From Macrotis lagotis (taxonomy: Eukaryota; Chordata; Mammalia; Peramelemorphia; Peramelidae), in the NCBI RefSeq assembly GCF_037893015.1, contig NC_133666.1, forward strand, positions 744,001 through 808,000: a DNA stretch of 64,000 nucleotides, written 5' to 3'. Both the position numbers and the translations under genes were made by a program. The notes beneath the pieces were generated by a model. The model was not told the origin of the DNA, ran no database searches, and was given only the letters and a program-made list of their open reading frames with translations. How positions within the stretch are numbered: position 1 is the stretch's first letter; each line of letters begins with the position of its first letter. Shown here piece by piece: positions 1 through 11,187 of this stretch.

Positions 1-111
1 CCTCTTCTCCCTGTCCTCTTTATCTTACTGCCTCCCTTCCTTCCCTTTCCTGCCTCCTAGCATTTTGAGTTTCATCATAGCTACCTTTCCCTGTCATGGG
101 ACAGCTGATGA

Positions 112-352
112 AAGTGGTTAGAATTAGGGTTAGACTGGATCTAGAATCAGAAGACTTCAGTTCAAACATGGCCTCAGATACTAACTGTGTGACCCTAGGT
201 TGCCTTACCTCTATTTGCCTCAGTTTCCTTATTTATAAAATAAGGAGAATACTTGCCTCTCAGGATTATTGTGAGGATTAAATGAGATGATTGTAAAGTA
301 TTTAGCTCAGTACCTGGCACATTGTAGCCACTTATTAAATGTTAGCTCTTAT
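112..352 (+). mobile_element. MIR-family CORE-SINE
   Basis: The block follows the MIR order: a degenerate tRNA-like head, the core with a TGTGTGACC-type segment, a CTCAGTTTCC segment, a TTGTGAGGATTAAATGAG segment, and a 3' end close to TTATTAAATGTTAGCTCTTA. It is an old, diverged copy that lies head to tail with L1 debris. It is a fossil SINE, not a tRNA gene. Recognition is by eye against the known MIR consensus. Confidence 0.8.
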
Positions 353-364
353 TTGTAGAAATCA

Positions 365-785
365 TGTCATTTTGACTATAATGAATTATTTTGAGCGATT
401 TTCTAATGCTGAACCATCCTTGCATCTCTGGTATAAATCCAACTTGGTCATAATAAATAACTTCTTGGATATGTTGCTTTAGTCCATTTGACAGTATTTC
501 TTCAAATTTTTTGAATCAATTTTCATGAATAATAATAGTATCTAATTCTATGTTTTATTCCTTGGTTGGTTAGTTATTAGGAGTCTGTCTCATAAAAGAA
601 TCATGGCAGGGTGCTTTCTTCCTCAGTTTTTGAGAATAATTTGTGTAGGAGGACTATTAATTGTTCTCTTAAATATTTGATAGAATTCTCCTGTCAAATC
701 TCAAGAACCAGGAAATTTTTCCCCTTTGGTAGTTCCTTAACTGTCCATTCTATTTTGTTTTCTGAGACAGTTTTTAAGATCTTTG
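365..785 (-). mobile_element. L1 ORF2 fragment (reverse-transcriptase region)
   Basis: Read on the minus strand, this AT-rich stretch matches the reverse-transcriptase part of the L1 ORF2 seen much better preserved at 63187-63723 (the region around the [11 protein letters not shown]-like segment). It is broken and old. It directly abuts an L1 3' end in the opposite orientation (790-1880), so the pair may be one insertion inverted at its 5' side. Confidence 0.6.
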
Positions 786-789
786 TTTG

Positions 790-1880
790 GCATTATTGAT
801 TAGAGAAATACAAATTAAAAGAACTCTGAGGTCCCACCTCATACCAATCAAATTGGTTAAATATGAGAAAAATGGAAAATGATAAATGTTGGAGGGGATG
901 TGGGAAAACTGGGTTGTGTTGGTGGAATTGTGAACTGCTCCAACCATTCTGGAGGACAATTTGGGATTTGGCTAAAGGGCAATAAAATTGTGCATACTCT
1001 TTGATTCCCACTATTAGGTAGGTATCCCAAAGAGATAATAAAAAGGGGGGAAATGCTCACATGTAAAAAAACCCACTATTGATAACAGCTCTTTTTTGTG
1101 GTATCAAGGAATTGGAAATTGAGGGGATGGTAACAATTGGGGAATGACTGAACAAATTGTGGTATATGAATGTGGTAGTGTTCTATAAGAATCATGAATA
1201 GGTGGACTTCAGAAAAACCTGGAAAGACTTACATAAACTGATGCTGAGTGAAGTGCTCAGAACTTGAAGAACATTTTACACCATAACATCAACATTATGT
1301 AATCATCAGGTATAATAAATAGGCTTAGCTCTTCTGAGCAACACAATGTTTGTTTGTTTTTTTAGGTTTTATTTTTGCAAGGCAAATGGGGTTAAGTGGC
1401 TTGCCCAAGGCCACACAGCTAGGTAATCATTAAGTGTCTGAGACCGGATTTGAATCCAGGTACTCCTGACTCCAGGGCCAGTGCTATTATCCACTGCGCC
1501 ACCTAGCCGCCTCCCAGCAACACAGTCTTTAAAGACAGTTCTAAAGTATTTGTGATGAAAAAATGCCATCCATATCCAGAAAAAGAACTATGGAGTTAGT
1601 CTGAATGCAGACCAAAAAGACTCTGTTCACTTATTAAAATTTGTTTTATGTCTTTTTTTCTTTCTTATATTTTTCCCCTTTTCTTCTGATTCTTCTTTTA
1701 CAACATGACTATGGAAATACTTTAAATGTCATTATGTATTTATAACTTGTATCAGATTTCTTGCTGTCAAGGGCAACAGATAGGTAAGGGAGAGAGACAG
1801 GAAAATGTAGAATTACAAATCTTACAAAAAAGAATGTTGAAACTATCTTTTCATGTAACTGGAAGGAAATACAAATCTCA
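790..1880 (+). mobile_element. L1 3' end (ORF2 C-terminus and 3' UTR)
   Basis: The plus strand carries the ORF2 C-terminal region (reverse complement of the region seen at 61593-62118) followed by an L1-type 3' UTR with the GAAAATGTAGAATTACAAAT-like and ATGTAACTGGAAG-like tail. A CORE-SINE at 1359-1513 interrupts it. The copy is 5' truncated and decayed. Confidence 0.7.
1359..1513 (-). mobile_element. Marsupial CORE-SINE inside L1
   Basis: On the minus strand the copy has the tRNA-like head (CCTAGGTGGC..GTGGAT type A box, GATTCAAATCC B box), a CORE segment and a GCAAAAATAAAACC tail. The flanks AGCAACACA before and after are a target-site duplication, so it inserted into an existing L1 3' end. 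Confidence 0.85.
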
Positions 1881-2094
1881 AAAAAGATCTCTATTTGTTC
1901 TCTGTCATTTGGGTATCTGGCATTTTTGAAAGTGTTCCTCTTTGTCTTTCGTATTCTCAGTTTTGTTTTATTGGTTTTCAGTGTGTAACTGACCTTGTTC
2001 TTTTAATTTTTCCTGGTTTTGCTGTGATTTTCTCTTTTTTCTTGGGCTAATTTGTTGCTTTGATTTTCTGCCTTTTTAATCATATTGGTGAGTC
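1881..2094. other. T-rich intergenic sequence
   Basis: T-rich, low-complexity DNA between the L1 3' end and an older repeat. It may be decayed L1 on the minus strand, but no segment is diagnostic. I see no gene. Confidence 0.4.
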
Positions 2095-2210
2095 TGTTAA
2101 TAAGTTTTTATTGAGCACCTACTATGCACCATATACATTGTGCTAAATGTTGGGAATGTGGGGAAAAAAGCAATGATTGGACTCAAGGACCTTACAAGGT
2201 AAACAATATA
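2095..2210 (+). repeat. Ancient interspersed repeat, class uncertain
   Basis: The run TTTTTATTGAGCACCTACTA, followed by a GTGCTAAATGTTGGG-type and a CAAGGACCTTACAAG-type block, is a widely dispersed old mammalian repeat sequence. I recognise the consensus but cannot assign its class with confidence from sequence alone. Confidence 0.5.
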
Positions 2211-2284
2211 GGAAGCTGAAAAACTGGGGTTGGAGTTAAAGGGATTTGGGAAGTAGGTACTCAGTGCAAAGTCCAAAGAAATCT

Positions 2285-2600
2285 TGGTTGGTTCTTGTCC
2301 TTCATTATCAAAGAAGACCAAAAGAAGAAGACCACAATGCCATCACTCCGAGGCAAATTACAGTGTGTCTGACTGTGGCTGATCAGACCAATACCAGCTT
2401 GGAATGCTTTACCACAAATAGTCCATGTGATCAATCATGTAGAGTATATACTCCAAATTCACGTTATCTCAAGTTTCCTTTGAGCTGCTTCAATTCTGTC
2501 TTGTTCATAGAATGCAGCACCCTCTCTGATGAAGGCATGAATGAGTATCCTGATAGGAGGTCTTCTCGGGCATGGTGACATCTTTGCCAAGAACTGGAAG
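2285..2600. repeat. Possible marsupial interspersed repeat, unclassified
   Basis: The first ~40 bases (GTCCTTCATTATCAAAGAAG) resemble the reversed tail of the long CORE-SINE at 46127-46440. The rest does not match any element I can name. The moderately long open frames across it have no recognisable domain and look fortuitous. Confidence 0.3.
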
Positions 2601-3079
2601 ATAGTGGGAAATTTAATAGTCTTTTCAAATAAACAGCTTTTAGTTATCATTTCTATAGGGATTTTTTGTTTCCAATTTATTTCTCCTTTATTTCTAATGG
2701 CTCCTTACTTTAAAATTATGTGTTATTTTCTAACTTTCTAAATTTATGTTTGATGGGTTATTATTTTCCTCTTGGGTAAACAGAATATTGAAATTTCTAG
2801 TCAATATTCTATAACTTTCTGTATATTCTTGTATCTTTTTCCTTTGTTAATTTGGATATTGAAATCTGTAGTATAGTAAGTTTAATATTGATATTAGTTC
2901 ATTATCTATGATTTCTTTAAGCATTATATAATTTTCTTATTTATCTGTTTATATATTCTTTTTTTTAACTTTAATATTCTGCTATATTGCTTTTTTGGAT
3001 TCACTTAGTACTTATTACATTTTTTTCAGTCCCTCATTATTATTCTGTGTATCTCTCTTTTTTCCTGATATGTTCTATT
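2601..3079. other. AT-rich intergenic sequence
   Basis: Strongly AT-rich sequence with no diagnostic motif. It is probably degraded L1, given its neighbours, but I cannot support a call. Confidence 0.3.
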
Positions 3080-3640
3080 TGTTACAACATCACAGTTCCC
3101 CATGCATACATTCCACATATTCTCTCATAGACACATGACAAATAGTATTTTTGGAGAGGAAGGAGCTGGGTGGGGGAAGGAAAAGATAATAGATTAAGAC
3201 TTTGAAAAAGCCCAAAATCATGCAATGTGTAACACTCATGAATCTCCCATCTCCAAGAAGGGTAGATTGAATGTGTCTTCTCATCTTCCTTTTGTGGTAT
3301 ATGTCCTCCTTGATCTCATCATTTTGTTACATTCACTTTTTTGCCTTTTTGCTGTGTCAATGTTCTTTTCATTTACATTGTTGTAGTTACTGTGTGAAAT
3401 ATTTTCTTGGTTCTACTACCTTTCCAAGTTTCTCTGGATTCATCATATGCACTAGAAATCTCTGATTACATTCATGGATCACAATGTATTGAGTCATTCC
3501 CCTTCTGATGACCATCTACTTTGTTTCTAATTCTTAGTTATCAGCAAAACTGCTGCTTTGAATGTTTGGGAATATATATTTTCTCATTGATGACTGCTTT
3601 GTTGTGTGAGTTCAACAATGGAATCTCTAGTTGAGAGAGT
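3080..3640 (-). mobile_element. Old L1 3' fragment
   Basis: The stretch around 3478-3580 (GTCATTCCCCTTCTGATGAC and the AACTGCTGCTTTGAATGTTT-like block) corresponds to the minus-strand C-terminal ORF2 region that is clear at 9720-9800 and 61690-61760. It is much more diverged than those copies. Confidence 0.55.
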
Positions 3641-3689
3641 GTAGATATAGTAGTTTATTTTTTCCCCTTATGTGTAGAGACAGTTTTGA

Positions 3690-4700
3690 ACATTCGTTTT
3701 GTAAAATTTTCTCCCTCCTTTGCTTCCCCCCCTCCCCAAGAGAGCAAGAATCTGATTTGGTTTTACATGTACAATCACATTTAGCATATTTCCACATTAG
3801 TCATATTTGTGACAGAAGATCAAAACTAAAGGGAAAAAACATTTAAAAAATAAATAAAAACAAATTAAAAAGTGAAACTAGTGTGCTTTGATTTACATTC
3901 AGACTCCATAGTTTTTTCTCTGAATGTAGATGGCAATTTCCATCACAAGCCTTTTAGAATTGTCCTTGATCACTGAACTGCTGAGAAGAGCTAAGTCTGT
4001 CATAGTTGATCATCCCACAATGCTGCTGTTAATTGGGTCCCATGTTCTTTTGGTTTTGCTCACTTTACTCAGCATCAGTTCATGCAAGACTTTCCATGCT
4101 ATTTTAAAGTTCACCTTGGAATCAGGAGGACCTGAGTTCAAATTTGGCCTCAGACACTTAATAATTACCTTAGGTATGTGACCTTGGGCAAGTCACTTAA
4201 ACTCCATTGTCTTACAAAAAACAACCAAAAACAAAACCAAAAAAACAAACAAAAACAAAAACAAAAAATGTCTACTCACTCATGGTTTCTTACAGAACAA
4301 TAGTCCTCATATACCATAATTTGTTCAGCCCTTTACCAGCTGATGGGCATCCCTTCAATTTCCAATTCTTTACCATTCCAAAAAGAGCTGTTACCATATT
4401 TTTGAACATATGGGTCTTTTTTTTCCTTTTTATGATCTCTTTGGGATATAGACTTAGTAGTGATATTACTGGATCAAAGGGTATGTACAGTTTTTTTGGG
4501 CTAAGTTACACTTTGCCCTCCAGAATTGTTGGAGAATTCACAGCTCCCAGTGCCCCAGTTTTCTCACGTCCCCCCAAAATTGATCATTTTCCTCTTCTGT
4601 CATCTTAGCCAGTCTGGTAGGTGTGAGGTAGTACCTCAGATTGTTTTAATTTGCATTTGTCTAATTAATAGTGATTTATAGCATTTTTTATGACTTTAGA
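3690..4700 (-). mobile_element. L1 3' end (3' UTR and ORF2 C-terminus)
   Basis: On the minus strand the order is ORF2 C-terminus, stop and 3' UTR, collinear with 9190-10120. Landmarks on the plus strand are GACTCCATAGTTTTTTCTCT, TTGATCATCCCACAATG, ACTCAGCATCAGTTCATGCA and TAGTACCTCAGATTG. A plus-strand SINE at 4107-4270 splits it. Confidence 0.75.
4107..4270 (+). mobile_element. Marsupial CORE-SINE inside L1
   Basis: The 5' part of the head is missing. The GAGTTCAAATTTGG B-box region, CORE segment (ATGTGACCTTGGGCAAGTCA) and an A-rich tail of repeated AAAAAC-like units are present. It sits within the minus-strand L1 3' end. Confidence 0.8.
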
Positions 4701-4739
4701 TACCTTTAATTTCATCTATAAGTATAGACATTTTAATCA

Positions 4740-5960
4740 CTTAATTTGCATGATTCCACATTGCTTTTCAAATTGGAAAACTCCACCAAAATGCATTAGT
4801 GTGCCTCTTTTTCCATAATTTCTCCAAAATGAATTGTGATTTTGGGGGGTTTTTTGGTCACTTTGTGGAGTGAAATTTCGGGTTTCTTTTATTTGAATTT
4901 CTCTGCTTATTAGTGATTTGGAACATTTTTTTCACGTTGCTGTGAATGCTTTGCATTTCTTCTTTTTTGAGTATTATTAGTATATAGCCTATATTAGTCA
5001 TTTATATTTATTAATTATCTATATCTATATCTTGGCTGCCAAACTTTTATTAAAGTAGTTTGATAGAAAGTTTTAGTTTCCCATTTGGTCACTTCCCTTT
5101 TTATCCTAGATAAATTAATGTTATTTGTACTGAAGAAGTTTTTCAGTTTCAAGTAATCAAAGTTTTCTGTCTTATCTTTTGTAATACCTCCTATTTCTTA
5201 TTTGGTTAAGAACATGGCTTCTATTTATTGCTGTGAAAGATGGTATATGAATAGTTTCTCTTCTAATTTTTTTTATAGTATAATCTTTAATAATAAGATT
5301 GGGTATTCATTTAGAATGTATAATGGAGTGTGTTCTAAGGTGTTGCTGTGAGCCTAACTTCTAACAGACTGCTTTCCATTTTTCCCAGCAGTTTTAATAA
5401 ATTAGGATACATTTTTGCTAAGATTTTGAGAATTTATATTTTCTACTTTATTAAACATTGGTTGAGTTCCATTGTTTTTCATTCTCCCTTTTCTAGTCTG
5501 TTCTGGTACACTAATTGTTTTTTTGAATACCAGAAGATTTTGGTGATTGCTTCTTTATAATATGTTTTGATGTCTGGAAGTGATATTCCCTCTTCATTTT
5601 AGCTTTTTTCAATCATTTATCATGATATAAATATTTTGTTTTTGCAAATAATTTTTGTTATTATTTTATCAAACTCCAGAAAGTATCCCCATGGTAATTC
5701 AATTGGTATATTATTAAAAGTGTGAATAAATTTTATCACATTTTCCACAGCACAGTTTTTTTAATTTCCTCTTTACCTATGTCTATTCATTTTATTTCTT
5801 TTTCTTATTGCTCTTGCTAGCATTTCCCCAAATATTTAAAAATACTTGGGAGAGTAGGCATCCTTGCTTCACTCCCATATTTTTTGGAAATATTTCTAAT
5901 ATATTCCCATTACATATGATGCTTGCTTTTTGGTTTTCCATTGTCAAACTTTCAAGAGTT
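4740..5960 (-). mobile_element. L1 ORF2 fragment, separate older copy
   Basis: It repeats ORF2 regions already present at 4500-4600 (the ACTCCACCAAAATGCATTAG block), so it is a second copy rather than a continuation. Near 5840-5930 it reaches the reverse-transcriptase region (GTAGGCATCCTTGCTTCACT), matching 63340-63420. It is heavily decayed. Confidence 0.6.
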
Positions 5961-6562
5961 TGGCCTTAATAAATAAATAACAGAAATTAGGCTAAAACAA
6001 GTGATGATATATTAAGTTCTCCAGGCCTATGAGTCACTCGTGAATGGGAGCCAGTTAAAAAAAATGGACTTAAAGTTATACTTTTGGAGAGTATATTTAT
6101 AGGACTTAGACAAAGGACAATAAAAATGACTGGTGGTAACCAGTGAAATTATATATTATTTCATAAAGATGTCACAGGTAATATATGTTATGACATCTTT
6201 ATTAAATAATACATAATTCCCCTAATTTCAGGATATAATGAAATAATATATAATTTATCCAATTTCAGGATATCTGCTTCACAGCACTACAGCCAGAATC
6301 CCATTAGGGGAAGAAAGAATGCCTTATCCTGAACTCAGGACATCTGTGCCTTATCCATAAAACATAGGATTCTCTCTCCCCTTCCAGGATATCCTGTGAC
6401 TGTTGATAAAATTGGGGGGGGGTTATAGTTGTTATTAGAAAGATAAACAAGAAAAAAAAGAAAGATAACCAAGAAAGCTTTTTGTTTTCTAAGCAGGAAG
6501 TTGGCAATTTCGCATATAGAGCTGACACCTCTACTTTCAGAGTTATAATTGTTATTAGAAGG
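5961..6562. other. Unassigned AT-rich DNA with an inverted repeat
   Basis: No gene is visible. Positions 6148-6174 and 6190-6217 form imperfect inverted arms around AAAGATGTCA / TGACATCTTT. Two direct copies of a TTATTAGAA-ending motif occur near 6422 and 6545; the second is the target of the L1 insertion that follows. Confidence 0.4.
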
Positions 6563-7143
6563 AGGGAAGGGAGGATGATAGAAAAATGTAGAACTCATAT
6601 ACTTGCAAATGAATGAAGTCTGAAAACTATCTTTGCATATAATTGGAAAAATTAAATTAAAAAACAAAAATAAATTATGATGGATGGGACTTTAGGAAGG
6701 CCTGGAAAGACTTTCATGAGCTGATGCTAAGTAAAGTAAGCAGGACCAGACACTAACAGCAACATTATGTGATGATCAACTATGATAGCCTTGCTCTCAG
6801 CAGTATAATAATAATCAAAGACAATTCTAAAGGACATATGATGGACAATAGTATCCACATCCAGAGAAGGAACCTATAGAGTCTGAATGTAGACCAAAGC
6901 TTACTATTTTCAATTTTTAAAATTTGTTTTATGCATTATGGTTTTTGTTTCCTCTCATGATTTTTTTCCTTTTTGATTTGATTCTTCTTTCACAACATGA
7001 TTAATATGGATCTGTTTAATATAGTTATCAGGGGGAGAAGGGAGGGAAGAGAAGGAGGGAGAAAAATGTGAAACTCAAAATTTAAAAGAAATGACTGTTG
7101 AAAATTATCTTTGCATGTAATTAAAATTGATTAAAAATTAAAA
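6563..7143 (+). mobile_element. One or two nested L1 3' ends
   Basis: Two L1 3' tails lie head to tail, ending near 6672 and 7143. Each has the GGAGG..GAAAAATGTAGAACTC / GAAAAATGTGAAACTCAAA motif and a TTTGCATGTAATT-like end. The block is bracketed by ATTGTTATTAGA on both sides (near 6549 and 7146), a plausible target-site duplication. Confidence 0.7.
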
Positions 7144-7199
7144 ATATTGTTATTAGAGTGAGAGAAACAGACAAAAATTTATATTTCTTCATCACAGAT

Positions 7200-7735
7200 A
7201 TTTTTATGATGTTAAAAGGTCTCTATTTGCCAATACTTTGTAGAGGTTTTAGCAAAAAAAGAATGTTTTATTTTACTAGAAGCCTTTTTTTGCAAACATG
7301 AAGCTGATCATGTGATTTTGGATCTTTTACCTTTTATTATGATTCATTGTACTTTTTGTTTTTCTTATGTTTAACCAGCCTTGAATTTCTGATATACTTT
7401 TTTTGTCATAATGAGTGATTTCTTAGATAAATTACTAGTCTATTTGATAGAATTTTGTTTGAAATTTTTGAATCAATGATGGTTAATGATTTGGCCTATA
7501 ATTTACTTTCTGTGTTTTATCTTTCCTTGGTTTAGGTATTACAACTATCTTTGTCTCATGAAAAAATTCTGATAAGACTTTCTCCATTTTAGAGAATAAT
7601 TTGTCAAATATGTGTATTTCCTTTTCTTTAACTTTTGATAGAATTCTCCTGTGCATCATATCAGGTTCAGGAATTTTATTTGTAGTTAATGCTTTGGCCC
7701 TGCTTATTTCTTCAATTGCTTAATGACAGTTCTCT
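7200..7735 (-). mobile_element. L1 ORF2 fragment (reverse-transcriptase region)
   Basis: On the minus strand this matches the region covering 63600-63900 (ACCAGCCTTGAATTTCTGAT, TGATAGAATTCTCCTGTGCA, CATATCAGGTTCAGGAATTT). It is decayed with no usable reading frame. Confidence 0.6.
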
Positions 7736-9188
7736 GGCATAAGAGAAGACATGTAGTTCCCCTAATGACCCTTGCTTTCTCTTTCTACAACTGAACTCAT
7801 AATGCCCTACTCCTGCAGTGTAAGGGCAACTGTTAATAGTTTAAGTCCAGGTGCCCCTTTTATGTCTAAGGAGAGGCCCATGGGACAATCAGAGATGTCA
7901 GGGAAAACAATGCCTTAATGAATTCTCATGTGGAGAATAACATGTAAAACAAGAAGTGTTAGTTCACTGTCAAGCTTATCATAAGCAATAGGGAAAAGGG
8001 GGAATGGGAGAGAGGAAAGGGGAATTCAACATTCAACTCAGGTGTGAACTCAAGCATAGACTATAACTTACATATAGGCAGTGCTGTATTGGGGAGCACT
8101 GAGACATGGATCCCTTCAATAGAAAGGAAGTGCTCCAGCATGAAGGGCTTTGCCAGGAAGGGATGCTCCTGTTGAAGGGAAATGGATGTCCAAGGTATTC
8201 TTATGATTTTTGCATAATTTCCCTATTGCTACCTGAATTGTATATCATGGGTCAGGGAAAATACTATTTTGGGAGATTTCTTATCAGAGAGAAATATTAT
8301 TTGGGGGAATTTCCATTTAGGGGAAAATGATGTGGTAACCAAAATATTATTTGTGGCCCATGGCTTTCATTGTCAGTATTTTTAGTCTTATAACAATGGT
8401 TTCCATACACACATTATATAAGCTATAATGTCCTTAAGGGGAGACTGTCATGGTAATCTCAAGACCACTAAGCCCAATTTTATAACCATTCATGACATTG
8501 ACAGACCTTACATAGGCAACAGTATATAGGGAAAGAAAGGGAAGGATCTAATCCTAATTTATCCTAACCCAATAGTCCATCCAATGACCTGGAAGATCTT
8601 ATGGAACAAATTGTATACACACAACATAAAAAGAAAGCAGTTTGGGCCCAAATTCTCCAGTTCCTGGGAAGGGCCCAGGAAAATAGGTTATCTACTTGTC
8701 CTAAAGAGATAAACTGAATTGGATTTATGAGATCACCAATCTCACTGGCCGTGTTCTTCATTCTCCTGTGAGTCTGTGAACCTTATCCACATGTGACAAG
8801 AAGAGTTAAGGAGGGTACAGATTATCCCTTGGTATCCTTTGACAGCATCCGTGATTTGTTCCATCCGGCATATAACTTCCAGTGTGTCTGTCAAGAGTCA
8901 GTACATGTCCCCTTCAGCCATTCCCAATGTAACTGCCTCTAGGGGAGCAGGATGAAACTCAATGCCCTTTTATGCTTGGACAAGGATGAAGGGGAGAGTT
9001 CAAGGGCAAGTTTCAAGGCTTCAGTGGAGCTATAAAAGGTGAGGCAGGTGTCATAGGTCATGTACAAATACTTCTTGGAGAGGACTTATACAGCAAGTGG
9101 TGTTCTGCTGGGTTTGATTGTTTGCAGGCACTTGGCCTTAAAGTGCTACTGGAAAGCTGAATGGATAGATTAGGGAAGTGTTTTTTTT
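7736..9188. other. Unassigned region, possibly retrovirus-derived
   Basis: About 1.45 kb of non-L1 sequence of intermediate base composition. A short minus-strand open stretch around 8564-8761 has a hydrophobic segment that could be a fossil envelope tail, but it is too short to assign. A TATAAAA box-like run lies near 9031. No host gene is recognised. A retroviral fossil is possible but unproven. Confidence 0.25.
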
Positions 9189-11177
9189 TTGTTTTGCCTT
9201 TTATTAAAGATTTTATTTGAGTCTTACAATTTTTCCCCCAATCTTACTCCCCCCCCCCCCCCCACGGAAAGCAATCTGTCAGTCTTTAATTTGTTTCCAT
9301 GTTGTACATTGTTCCAAAGTGAGTGTGATGAGAAAGAAATAGCATCCTTAAGGAAGAAACAAAGTATATGGGATAGCAAAATCAGATAATAAGATATTTC
9401 CTTTTTTTTTCTAAATTAAAGGGAATAGTCCTTGAACTTTGTTTAAACTCTACAGTTCTTTCTCTGGATACAGATGGTATTCTTCATTGCAGACAGCCTC
9501 AAATTGTCCCTGATTGTTGCACTGCTGGAACAAGCAAGTCCATCAAGGTTGATCATCACCCCCATGTTGCTATTACAGTATACAGTGTTTTTCTGGTTCT
9601 GTACATCTCACTCAGCATCCATTCATGCAAATCCCTCCAGGCTTCCCTGAATTCCCATCCCTCCTGATTTCTAATAGAACAATAGTGTTCCATGACATAC
9701 ATAGACCACAGTTTGCTAAGCCATTCCCCAATTGAAGGACATTGACTTGATTTCCAATTCTTTGCCACCACAAACAGGGCTGCTATCAATATTTTTGTAC
9801 AAGTGATGTTTTTACCTTTTTTCATCATCTCTTCAAGAGGGTATAGATCCAGTAGTGGTATTGCTGGATCAAAGAGTATGCTCATTTTTGTTGCCCTTTG
9901 GGCATAGTTCCAAATTTCTCTCCAGAAAGGTTGGATAAGTTCATAGCTCCACCAACAGTGTAATAGTGTCCCAGAGTTCCCACAACCATTCCAACAATGA
10001 TCATTATCCTTTCTTGTCATATTGGCCAGTCTGAGAGGTATGAGGTGGTACCTAACAGAAGCTTTAATTTGCATTTCTCTAATAATTAATGATTTAGAGC
10101 AATTTTTCATATGGCTGTGGATTGCTTTGATCTCCTCATCTGTAAATTGCCTTTGCATATCATTTGACCATTTGTCAATTGTGGAATGGATTTTTGTTTT
10201 AAAAATATGACTCAGTTCTCTGTATATTTTAGAATTGAGTCCTATGTCAGAATCATTAGTTGTAAAGATTGATTCCCAATTTACTACATTTCTTTTGATC
10301 TTGGTTACAGTGGTTTTATCTGTGCAAAAGCTTTTTTAATTTAATGTAATCAAAATCATCTAGTTTGTTTTTGGTGATGTTCTCCATCTCTTCCTTAGTC
10401 ATAAACTGCTCCCCTGTCCATAGATCTGACAGGTAAACTAGTTCTTGATCTTCTAATTTGCTTATAGTATTGTTTTTTTATGTCTAAATCCTGAATCCAT
10501 TTGGATCTTATCTTGGTATAGGGTATGAGGTGTTGATCTAATCTAAGTTTCCTCCATACTAACTTCTAATTCTGAAAGCAGTTTTTTATCAAAGAGAGAG
10601 TTTTTATCCCAATAGCTGGAATCTTTGGGTTTATCAAGCAGCAGATTACTATAGTTGTTTCCTGCTATTGCACCTAGTCTATTCCACAGATCCATCACTC
10701 TGTTTCTTAGTCAATACCAGAGAGTTTTGGTGACTGAAGTTTTATAATATAATTTTAGATCAGGTAGGGCTAAACCCCCTTCAATTTTTTTTTTCATTAA
10801 ATTCCTGGAAATTCTTGACTTTTTTTTTCTCCATATGAATTTACTTACAACTTTTTCTAACTCATTAAAGTAATTTTTTGTACTTTTGATTGGTATGGTA
10901 ATAAACAAGTAGTCTAATTTTCATAGAATTGCCATTTTTATTATATTAGCTCTACCTATCCATGAGCCATTGATATTTGCCCAGTTATTTAAATCTGATT
11001 TAATTTGTGTGAGAAGTGTTTTGTAATTGTCTTCAAAAAGTTGTGGAGTCTGTCTTGGCAAATAGAATCCCAAGTATTTTATATTGTCTGAGGTTACTTT
11101 GAATGGTATTTCTCTTTCTAGCTCTTCCTGCTGTATCTTGCTAGACATATATAGAAAAGTTGAGGATTTATGAGGGT
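9189..11177 (-). mobile_element. L1, 3' two kilobases, ends at the array
   Basis: The 3' UTR occupies 9189-9555: poly-T start, a C-tract at 9251-9263, and CTACAGTTCTTTCTCTGGAT. The ORF2 C-terminus is open at 9556-10158 (200 codons). Further ORF2 pieces are open at 10711-10908 and 10921-11148. The order is collinear with 61157-63125. At GAGGATTTATGAGGGTT (11162-11178) the sequence leaves L1 and enters the tandem array, whereas the copy at 63113 continues with TATTATATATCCTGC. No L1 target-site duplication was seen across the junction. Confidence 0.9.
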
Positions 11178-11187
11178 TGCTTTATGA

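Noticed and set aside
8564-8761. Envelope-like minus-strand segment
   Set aside because: Only a hydrophobic stretch is visible. It is too short and isolated to call a retroviral element.
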